From Telmatactis stephensoni (lineage: Eukaryota; Cnidaria; Anthozoa; Actiniaria; Isophelliidae): 64,000 nucleotides of DNA. Position numbers and translations under genes: made by a program. The notes below the pieces were generated by a model. That model had not been told where the DNA came from and did not search any database. It saw only the letters and a program-made list of their open reading frames with translations. Position 1 is the first letter of the stretch; every line of letters begins with the position of its first letter. This document shows, piece by piece, positions 33,818-45,800 of this stretch. The stretch is from contig JALIZF010001880.1 in the NCBI GenBank assembly GCA_029948255.1, positions 868,001 through 932,000 of the forward strand, written 5' to 3'.

Positions 33818-36800
33818 ATGGCCGACCAGTTGGAGACTCAGATCAAACCTTTCGACACTAACGCAACTGCCACACAAGATGACGACAAGACAGTCCAACC
33901 TCCTTCAAAGGAACAACTTATCCACGATTTTGCCTCGTATACAACACTCCATGGATTTCACTTTGTTCTAGAATCTGGACCCTCTTGGAGGCGTTTGCTG
34001 TGGACCGGTTTGGTGATGTTGGGCTTCGGATTCTTTATTGGTCAAATGTATATCAGTCTAAAAAGGTTGACTGCTAACGAAGTCGTGATATCAAAGAGTG
34101 TAGAGGTCGCTAAGACTCTTCCTTTTCCTGCGGTCACAGTCTGCAATCAAAACATGATGAGAAAGAGCAAAATACTTGGAACAAAAGCTCAGGATTATTT
34201 GGATCAAATGGACTGGATCAAGTTTACGTATGCAGGTCAGAAACCCAAAGAAGTTCCTTCATTTGACATCGGAGAAACACTCCAGAAAGCTGGCCACCAG
34301 ATTGAAAACATGGTTTACCATTGTGGATTTGCAGGTGAAGAATGTGGTGGGAAAGTTGTGCATCAGTTCTTCATGCAAGCAGCACCATCGTTCATGGTAA
34401 GTACAAATCAATTCAAAGAAGGAGAATACTCTGATCGAGTACCTTCAAGATTAGAGCAGCCAGTGATAGGAGCTCAACTGAGAACCGCAAGATAAGGTTG
34501 CATATTGTCTGGTACAGACTTCACCCATGCAATGCATCCCTAGTTCACACTGCTTAAAAAATAAGAATTCCAATCGTACAAAACCCTATGTAAACGCAAA
34601 GTAAACGCCAAATTTAATCCAGTTTACAGACATTTACATGGGTAAATTAAGTAAACACAAAATTTTCTTTGACATTTAATATTGAAGTAAACTCAGTATA
34701 AAACGCCCAATTTACAAAAATATGCAAAAGGCTTGTAAATTTGGTGTTAAATTTGGATTTTCATAAAATGAAACGTACGTAAATCGATAGTGAATGAAAA
34801 ATTTCAACTCCATTAAATGCTCGAAAATCGATCGTAAAGGCAACATTTTCATGTATTTAAATGCACGTAAATTGATAGCAAACGAAATCATTACCATACT
34901 GTTATGTTAAATGCATACAAATCCATATTAGATAGTAATTTTTACATTTTGGTAACATTTCAAGTGCACGTAAATAGGTAGTTAATGCCGGGTTAATGGT
35001 GACGTATCGTACCGTTAAATGTTCGCAAAACAGTAGTAAATGTATAAACTTCTATGCCGCTTAATACTTGCAGAGCAATAGTAAATTTCATGTCCAGATT
35101 AATGCGTTCAAATAAATATAGTAAACGTGTTTTGTCACACTGAAGAAGGTCCTCGTTTGGGCCAAAACGTCTGTCAACTTTTCATCAAAAAACGAAGCTA
35201 GAGCCACCAAATAAAACTAACTCTGATAAAACACTCATGTTTATGCATGAGTGTCATATCAGTACAAGGTCTCAGTATAGTTGTCGGATCATTTGACCTC
35301 GTACAGTACCGACAAAACATTTTATGAAATTCATGCCACTCTATTCTGATGTTCAGAGTTCCTTTTACGTGTGGGATGAAAATTTGATTTTCTTCGCATG
35401 TCTATATGCAAAAAAATGATAAGCTTATTTCTTCAGTTATGGATTTTTTTCATAAATTCATTGCTATAAGACTTTTAAGGTGACTCGAAGTAGTTGTTTT
35501 CAGACCGCATCGCACATTTTCCTTTGGCGCAATGGACAACTTAATGCGCACCAATGGACTTGGTTTCTACACCAAATATGAGGATAAGATTGAAGTTTTA
35601 TATGGTGTTGTAATTAAATCGATCAACGTTTTTAAAATAGCGAAAATTGAACATCAAAAATGGTTTTCCTCTAATATCTCCAAAAATTGATGAGCTTCAG
35701 ACAAGCGGTAAACTGCATAGAAAAATTCAGACAAGATTTAATCTGTTTGATTTTCTTTAAATCACCAATGTTTCGAAAGATGCTGTATTTCTATTCTTGG
35801 ACATAACGACAGCGTAAAAAAAAACTCGAAATACGCAAAACACCACGAGAACAATGTGGAAATATTGCTAAAATATACACTTACCTTACATGAAAAAGCC
35901 GGCGACTTTCAACTCTTCATCGATGTCGAGATATATTTTTGAAATGAATGCAAATGTGCGGTGCGGTCTGAAAACAACTACTTCGAGTCACCTTAAATGA
36001 TGGGTTTTAGAAGTCATTTAAAAAACTCGCTGATCGTGTTTTATCGAGGATATATATAAACACTCGGCCTACGACCTCGTGTCTGTATCCACGATAAAAC
36101 ACTCCTGCTCGTTTTTTAAATATCACTTAAATTTCTGCTTATAAAGACAGCTCTAAAAATAAATAAAAAGCCATTTTTGTCGAAATATTCAGTCTTTATA
36201 AATACAATAAAAGTAAAAAAAAATTGTAACTTGCCTCGCAAAAACTTCAACAGATCTAAACCAAATTATTTTCTAACAAATTCCCGTCTTTATTGTTGGC
36301 GGATCGACGCGTCGGTTCACAGACGGCGCGAACGGCAATGAAACTATGCTGTCAAAGACCGAGCAGTCTCTCAGCTTCTTGGCTGAATTAAAAGCAAATA
36401 TTTCGTTAACAAGACAGGAGAAAGGGATTTTTCGCTTTGGTTTTGCGATATCAAGGCAAAGTTGACGTGTTCTTTGAAAGAGAAGCAGAACGATTTTTGG
36501 AGCTCCGAACAGTAAATTTGTGACAGAGTTATGGCGCGCCGATTGTTTCAAAATTCGAAGATAAATACATCAGGAAAAAAACCTGAGAAGATTATTGATA
36601 AAAAGTTGAGACCGTTTCATGGGGAGAAAGCGTTTTCATAAGTGAAAACTCTTTGTAACACAAAAACAACCTTTCAATATAAAAAAATCTTTTTGATAAG
36701 AATAAATCCTTTGGATATACAAATATCTTTTTGATACGAAAAAAAAACCTTTTGGAATGAAAAACCTTTTGGATTCATAAAAATCCTTTTTGATACCAAA

Positions 36801-39800
36801 AATCCTACTTGATACACAAAAAAAAACTTTTTAATACAAAAAACCTTTTTGATCCAAAAAAAACTTTTTGATACGAAAAAACCTTTTTGATTCATAAAAA
36901 TCCTCTTTGATACGAAGAAAAAAATTTTGATAATAAAAGACCTTTTTGAAACGAAAAAACTTTTTGATACGAAAATACCTTTTTGATACGAAAAAAACTT
37001 TTTGATACATAAAATACTTTTCGATACGAAAAAACCTTTTTGATACGAAAAAACCTTTTTGATTCATAAAAATCCTCTTTGATACGAACAAAAAATTTTG
37101 ATACGAAAAAACCTTTTGATACGAAAATACCTTTTTGATACGAAAAAACCTTTTTGATACATAAAAAACCTTTTCGATACGAAGAAACCTTTTAATACAA
37201 AAAAACATTTTTGATACGAATAAAGCTTTTTGATACATAAAAAACCTTTTCGATACGAAAAACCCCTGTGATACGAAAAAAACTTTTTGATACATAAAAA
37301 ACCTTTTTGATACGAAAAAAAAACTTTTTGAAACGAAAAAACCTTTTCGACACGAAAAAACCTTTTTGATACGAAAAAACCTTTTTGATACGTAAAAACC
37401 TTTTTGATTCAAAAAAATCCTTTTCGATACGAAAAAAACCTTTTTGATAAAATGAAAAAAACTTTTTGCAACAAAAAAACCTTTTGGATACAAAAAAACC
37501 CTTTTTGATACCAAAAAACCTTTTTGATGCAAAAAAAACCTTTTTGATGCAAAAAAAACCTTTTTGATGCAAAAAAAAAACCTTTTTGAAACGAAAAATC
37601 TTTTTGATGCAAAAAAACCCTTTTTGATACAAAAAAAAAACCTTTTTGATACGAACAAAAAAAAATTGATAAGAAAAAACAACTTTTGATGCAAAAAAAC
37701 CTTTTTGAAACGAAAAAAGTCTTTTTTTATGCAAAAAAAAACTTTTTGAAACGAAAAAATGTTTTTGATGCAAAAAAACATCTGTTAGATACTGAGAGCT
37801 GTACAGACACTGAACGTTATGATTATCAATAAAACTGTCTTCTACGGTAAAGATCACGAGTATTATTATCTCAAGTTCTTATTGAAAAATGCTCACAATT
37901 TTCAGCGGGCATCAATGATACAAAAAGGCAAAAACAATGGGTAGTTATATAGTAATCTTATTTTTCATGCCTGTAAAGGTTTTTCTTATGAAAAGGGCTT
38001 TTTCATCTCATCAAAGTAGGGACCCAAATGTTTGAAATGTGGTAGTGGCTTCCGGGGATATACTCCCCTCCCGGCCCCTTTTGGGAACCTACAAAAATTC
38101 TCAATGCTGACCACAAGTAGAACCTATTTCTCGTCATAAAGGTTTTTTGTGTTTCAAAAAGTTTTTTATGTATTATAAAGGTTTTTCGCATCAAAAAGGT
38201 TTTTTCGAATCAAAAAGGTTTTTTTATGTATCAAAAAGGCTTTTACGTATCAAAAAGATTTTTATGTATCAAAAAGGTCAGTTTTCGTATTAAAAAGGTT
38301 TTTTATGTTTCAAGAAGTCTTTTATTTATCAAAATGTTTTTTTTTTTCGTATCAGAAAGGTTTATTCGTATGAAAAAGGTTTTTTCGTATCCAAATTAGA
38401 TTTTTTCGTATCCAAAAGGTTTTTCGTATCAAAAAAGGTTTTTTCGTATCAAAAAGTTTTTTTTGCATCAAAAAGGTTTTTTTATGTATCAAGGTTTTTT
38501 CGTGTCTAAAAAGTTTTTTCCCGTCAAAAAGTTTTTTTCGTATCAAAAGGTTTTTGTATGTATCAAAAAGGTCAGTTTTCGTACTAAAAGGTTTTTTTAT
38601 GTATCAAAAAAAAATTTTTGCATCAAGGTTTTTTCGTATCAAAAAGGTTTTTTTGCATATTTTTTCGTTTCAAAAAGTTTTTTTTGCATCATAAAGGTTT
38701 TTTGCATCAAGAAGGTTTTTTGTATCAAAAAAATTAAGGTGCATCAAAAAGTTTTTGTTCGTAAAGAAAGGTTTTATATTTACTTATCAAATGTTTTTTC
38801 TCTGATATCCAAAAGATACATATATTCAAAGATTTTTCACTTATGAAAACGCTTTTCTACCCTTAAAACGGTCTCAACTTATTTTCAATAATCTTCTCAA
38901 AAACAAGGTTTTTGCTGATGTATTTATCTTCGAATTTTGAAACAATCGGCGCGCCATACAGAGTGGCGAATTGTTTGAACTGTAACCTAAAGTGTTTTAG
39001 ACCTGAAAACATCAGTTTGTGAACTGATTTTCTCTTATCTTTGTCGTTTGTGAAGGAGACAAACTTGTTCTCAGTCTGTTATAACGAGAATTTAACCCAA
39101 CAAGGATAGATTTTCAAGATAAACAAAGATCGATTTTGATGTTAATGCGTGTTCATTTGAAGAGGACGACCGGACTTAATCTACTGAATTAGTCTATTCT
39201 AATTTGGCACTGAAACTCTGCGTTTAGTATCTGAATTCCAAGCGTTTGGATCTGAATGATGTCTTCTTTCGGTTCCTGTTTTACCGATATAACGAATTTA
39301 AAAGAAGATAAATTTCAAGATTTGTGGAAGAAAATATTATCGATGGTTCAAGATAAACCGAGGTAAATCCTAAATCAATCTTTGTAGAATGTTTTGTTTC
39401 ATTTTCGGCTATGAACAGTTTATTTAATATTGAAGTCGTGGTAGTTAGTTCACGTGCTAAAATTGCAAAAAACAACCAACAATGCTAAGCTGATGTTTGT
39501 TTTCTCTAACCAGTTTGAGCAAATATTTCTGCACTAAAAAGATCTTTTCTTCCAACAGAAATATGTGTACACGTACTCATTGGTCTAGAGAGCATTCTTG
39601 TCCGACTGATAGTTTATGCTGGCAAAAACGGATCGATATTCTTATGTTTAAATTTTTTTTCGTTGCGTTGGTACGACATTTGCATTTTTTCTTAATTAAG
39701 TTTCTAAATGTATAACAGCTGCTAATTTCATTCCATATTATTGCAAATTATTCACCGTAGCAGCAATGGAATACCTTACTTTCTTCAATTTTTAACTCAG

Positions 39801-42800
39801 TTTAGCTGAAATCTATAGAGATATTACCCATAATGCACCTGATGTATATATATATGTGTGTAGTTGGGTAGCAGTCCTTCTTTTATACATGTAGAGTTGA
39901 AAGTGACCGAGTATTAAACTTTGATCAACGATTTTCCTTCTCGTTTTTTTCCAGTTTTCTTATGTCTGATTTCGTTTTACCATCACAAAATGACAAAATG
40001 AAAAGCTTAGTCGACGCGTTTCGACAGTGCTCTGCTGTCATCATCAGGACAAAAAGGAATTATTATGTTTAAATTTTTTTTCGTTGCGTTGGTACGACAT
40101 TTGCATTTATCAAAGAGGGTTTTCATATCAATTTTGAAAAACCTGAACTTAAGGTAGTTCGGGACCCTTGCTACTGCGCATCTCGCGCGCGCATTCGAGC
40201 GCGCGCACTTTTATTAAAGAACATTCGCCTGTCCGTGGGAAGTCTGGGCACTAGCGAGCCAGCGATTGAAAACCGAAGAAATTCGTTTTTTGGTAAAGAA
40301 AAATAGTATTTTATCGACCAGATTCTGCAAACAAATTTATCAAAACATGTTGTGCACCGTGTAAAGTAGGAGAAAAAGCTCGAACTATAAAATTCAGCGA
40401 ATATTATGAGTCGAAAAGGAGCAGAGAACAACGCTAAAATGGCTGATTTTTTGTGTTCGTTTTCGAAGATTTTTACCCTTTGTTCTTCTCTAACTCTTTA
40501 AACAATTCGGTGACCCCCTGATTTTATGAATGATTTATGCTCACAATTTTATAAACTTTTCGTATAAAGAAAAAAAAGAATACTTCTATCGTTTCGATTT
40601 TGAGTAAATTTATCATTTTTCTGTCTGATCCTCCAAAAACGTGTATTCTAGAAGGCCATTTTTCGCATATTATTGTTGATCTTTCGCTTCTTTGCAAATT
40701 GTTCGGCAACAACTTAGTTCCAAGTGTTTTTCTGCATCCCAGGCTATCATTTTGTTTGCTTTTAAATACATTTGGTTGTTCCAAAATTCTTATAATTTGA
40801 CCGGATATCGCGAGGCCATTTTTCGTAAAAAGATCCCCAAACACCCCACATCTCCCCCCTCATATCTCAAGAGTGACCTCGGTGACCCCCCATTTTTATT
40901 TTACATTTTATTTCCTCCTATGCCCGTCTTTCTTTGTAGGAATTTTGAAGGCAAGTTTATCGTAAAAATTCATGAATCCCGAACTACCTTAAGGTAGCTC
41001 GGTCTAGTTTTTTTCACGGTCAACTAGCGATGTTTAAACAGCCGTAGCTCCCGCTCCAGAGCGTCTTTTGCCAAGATCTTTTCACACTTGTCTAGATATA
41101 GAATGACGTTTTTAAAAAAGTATATTTTATTGAAATCCATTTTATTTTAGTGACGAAATCATTATGTCGTCTTCTTTACTTGAAGCTCATTTTCGAGAAA
41201 AATCGGTCTAAACTTTTAGAGCCACATATCCAACGGTAAAGTTGTTAGTTAGGTCTACATTCTGAGGAAGTGTCACAAAAATCGTACTCATAGTTTTTGA
41301 ATAAAAACGGTTTTATTTTTTTGTATACAAAAATTCATATGTTTTGTACTATTTACGATAACAACCCACTCTGACAAGATACAACAAAATCCTTGCTCTC
41401 AGTTATTGCCAAGACTTAGTTCTACACTTTCTGTGGTTTTCAATAGATTCGGCCAAGACAATGATTTTTAAGAGTGGTACAAGCCATGTAATATTTTTGT
41501 TCATTTTCTCGCAAAACCTGAAATTTTTGCTTCTGAACGCACTAATTAAAAAATCGTCGATGAATTTTCTTTTAATTTCCGCTATTAATTATTCAGAATA
41601 TGTCCAATTATGGTTCCAAGTTGGTAATCGAAAGAATACCTCTAAGGTGCTCAAATAAAATGTCAAACTTAGGTATATTTGCATTTGCTTCTGCCGCGGT
41701 TGTTTTGCTAAAGCAGTGTTGATTTCGCCGTGCTTGAGTCACACATATTTGCATGCTTTTTCTGTTGTCACATTACGCACGTGCTGATCGGCCGTGCGGA
41801 AATATTCAATTCGACGACAGAAGTCTTAGTAAAATTGCTGTTGTGGAAAGAAAATGTTGAAGAAGGCATATAACCACCGCCGCCAAAGACAAGCTGATAT
41901 TTTGTCAAAAAACTGTCAATATGCAAAATTGTGAGCCTGTCGTCGAATTGAATATTTTTGCACGGTCGATCAGCACGTGCGTAATGTGACAACAGAAAAA
42001 GCATGCAAATATGTGTGACTCAAACACGGCGAAATCAACACTGCTTTAGCAAAACAACCGCGGCAGAAGCAAATGCAAGTATACCTAAGTTTGACATTTT
42101 ATTTGAGCACCTTAGAGGTATTCTTTCGATTACCAACTTGGAACCATAATTGGACATATTCTGAATAATTAATAGCGGAAATTAAAAGAAAATTCATCGA
42201 CGATTTTTTAATTAGTGCGTTCAGAAGCAAAAATTTCAGGTTTTGCGAGAAAATGAACAAAAATATTACATGACTTGTACCACTCTTAAAATTCATTGTC
42301 TTGGCCGAATCTATTGAAAACCACAGAAAGTGTAGAACTAAGTCTTGGCAATAACTGAAAGCAAGGATTTTGTTGTATCTTGTCAGAGTGGGCTGTTATC
42401 GTAATTAGTACAAAACATATGAATTTTTGTATACAAAAAAATAAAACCGTTTTTATTCAAAAACTATGAGTACGATTTTTGTGACACTTCCTCAGAATGT
42501 AGACCTAACTAACAACTTTACCGTTGGATATGTGGCTCTAAAAGTTTAGACCGATTTTTCTCGAAAATGAGCTTTAAGTGAAGAAGACGACATAATGATT
42601 TCGTCACTAAAATAAAACGGATTTCAATAAAATATACTTTTTAAAACACTTCATTCTATATCTAGACAAGTGTGAAAAGATCTTGGCAAAAGACGCTCTG
42701 GAGCGGGAGCTACGGCTGTTTAAACGTCGCTAGTTGACCGTGAAAAAAACTAGACCGAGCTACCTTAACGTTCAGGTCAAGTAAGGTAAGTACTTGGTGT

Positions 42801-45800
42801 ATGCTACACCAAGTGTATCAGTATATATTCACTATCCTATTATATCCTAGTGTATCCTACTATATCCTAGTGTATCCTACTGCATCATACTGTATCCTAC
42901 TGTATCCTTGACCAACTTCATTAAATATTCATTACACGTGCAATAGTTCGGATATTTAGAGGCGACAAACTTGTAAGTAAATTAATTGATATATTTAGTT
43001 GTTTTCTGTTCAAATTATGTAAGTTTGCTAGACTATAAGAATAATTGCATGAGTGATTATCTTGTATTGTAGCGAATCGTGCGTTGTAAATTCATCGTCT
43101 AGCTATGAATAAATGATACATAATTTGTACCTTGGAACAGCAAAAAGAATGTTGCAAATCTGGATAAATAACGGATTATTAACAGATAAGCACTTTCATC
43201 ATGTAAATCACAACAAAGAGTTGACAGTGTTAAAGTTGAATGTGATATCGGACGCATTCCCAACAACATAGCTGCTGGTTTTAGCAGATTTACTGCTGAC
43301 CAATGGAAAAACTGGACAAATATACCTTTTCTCTTTCATCTCTACACGGATTACTTCCAAAAAACACATTGATTGCTGGAGAACTTTTGTGCTTGCCTCA
43401 CGACTTTTGTCAACTAAATTCATCCGTAAATCTGATATAGCAGATAAATTTTTGGTGGATTTCGAATCACTATACGGAAAAGATTTTGTAACTCCAAGCA
43501 TGCACATGCACATGTACAATCATTTGGCAGAGTGCCCATTACCAGAAATATTGGACATTGGTCAGCGGTTTTACGGGGCTCAGCTTTTTTACCCATTTGC
43601 TTAAATATTCACTTTTTTGACCAATAGCCAGTTGCATTCATCATTTCTAAAACTTACTTGCGATTTTTTATCTTGATCAAGATGAATAAAGCTAGTAAAT
43701 CATGACATTTATTATTTGTGACGTCATCACCTCGCCTTTTCATCTTTTGTTTATCATTTCACTTATCTTTATAAAAAGCTAGAAAACTTAAGATTTGCTC
43801 GATAAATTTTTTTCTAACTTCAGTATCAGCATTTTCACCAAGTTGTTTCTTAATCCTACACATTTTATGATATGGCCATTGAAGCATTGTAAGATATCTA
43901 AAATAAATTATAAAAACGTACATTTTTAGGCCGCTTAATTCGCGTTGACGATGTTTTGGTCGCCAAACGTCTCCATTGTCCAGTTTTTTCTGAACTTGTG
44001 AATTCCGATATATGCCGCTCTTGTTTGCCTTTTGTAAACCTTCCATGTGGCTTCGAGTATGATAATTTGAAACAGCAATTTCAATGGATTGTATTAAAAT
44101 AACAAAGGATGAGTGCAACAAGCGGAATCGGAATTCACAAGTTCAGAACAAAAACTGGACAATGGAGACGTACGCTTGACGACCAAAACATCATCAACGC
44201 GAAGTAAGCGGCCTAAAAATGTACGTTTTTATAATTTATTTTGGATATCTTACAATGCTTCAGTGGCCATGAAATGTGTAGGATTAAGAAACAACTTGGT
44301 GAAAATGCTGATACTGAAGTTAGAAAAAAATTTATCGAGCAAATCTTAAGTTTTCTAGCTTTTTATAAAGATAAGTGAAATGATAAACAAAAGATGAAAA
44401 GGCGCACCTCTATCAACTTGACCTAAATTCATATTTCTCAAAATCGTGCGGCGTAATTTTGTTCTACTTTTCCAAACGAACAGTTATTGAATGTGTCGAC
44501 GATATGAGCTCAAAAAAAGCTATTTCCGAGTCCTAAAAGTAAGGTTTTCGGCCAAGTAAACTGAATGCTTGAAATTGTTTACTTTTTTGATGCGTAAAAG
44601 TTCAAGCGCGTTTTATTCAAAAACGCTTCCATAGAAATCGTTGAAGCTGAGTAAGAGTGCAGAACTTGATCCCGATTTTATGAACCAATAAATGCGGTTT
44701 TGTACAAAGCTCTAGTTTTTCCAAAAAATCAGGTTTATGAAAATCGCCATGCCGCCACTATAAATTATTGAAAACTCCGATCAAAATGATTTAAACGTCA
44801 AAAGAAACTTTAATCTATCTCTAGACTTGTTGTGGGATTTTTTTTTGAAATTAGTTTTTTTGCCGCGACGCATTTTGCGATCAAACAGCGGAGGTGCGCC
44901 TCAAACAAAACCCAGTCCAGCCACCTTAATATGGCTTCTCACGAAGGAAGCCAAACACTAGATTTTCAAGCCTTCTTGGAACCAGTTTGGCTTTGGATAA
45001 TGAATGTTTTTTCACGTGTATTATGTGCAGGAAACATTGTTGTTTGAGTTTGAAGTCCGGCACATCGTGTCGAGCGAACTGATAATTCATGAATTGGACA
45101 TGAAGGAACAGTACTTCGGTGATTTTCTAAAGAATGTATTGCGATCTTAGGGAGTTAGAAAGCAAACTTTGTGCTGCTCGTGGAACCAGGTAAAACATAG
45201 TTTTAGACACAGTTTACTTTACTAATAGAGGTGTGATTCGCAGTCGTTTCGAATTTTAGTCCGGCAAAACTACAAGTTAGCCTTGTTCACTAAATATTTT
45301 GAAAAAAGAGAGTGTTCCCATACATTTTCTAGTACGATCTCGTCGCCATTACGGCCCTTCTGAGCATGCGCGTTCATCAAAATGTCCCTAATTTCTGGCA
45401 ATGCTTTATGACTATGGCCCAGTATACTCATTTTGGTGTTACAGTTTTGAACGATACAACAGTCTTTTAAGAAAATACCACACAAACCAAAGATCTATTG
45501 AGGTGCAGATAATGCGAAAGTTTCAAAAAAAAATTGACACTTTATTGCCGCTTTAAGAGCTACGAAACTGCTGGAGAGTTTTGGGGATCAGAACTAGCGA
45601 GCGTTACTTCTTGGCTGGTTATGATGGAGAAATCAAGTCTAACACTGATATTAGACCAGGAAAAGTCGAGTACTACGTTTATCATAATCCAACGATCGAT
45701 GAAGAGCTCAAACCTCACCTACTGGCTAGAGTGAAATGGTTTCAAGGATTCAATAAAGAGATGCGCTATATATAATTTGTTTGGAGATCCAATAGAACTG

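Noticed and set aside
36831..37857. 316- and 221-codon Phe/Lys-rich frames on the - strand
   Set aside because: They follow the tandem array of the foldback element, overlap each other in different frames and show no domain.
36660..38860. CRISPR-like regular repeats
   Set aside because: Units are degenerate, without spacers of constant length, and inverted between the two halves; the context is eukaryotic.
41461..42296. Identical 65-codon proteins on opposite strands
   Set aside because: They are the two arms of one palindrome; duplication by symmetry is not evidence of coding.
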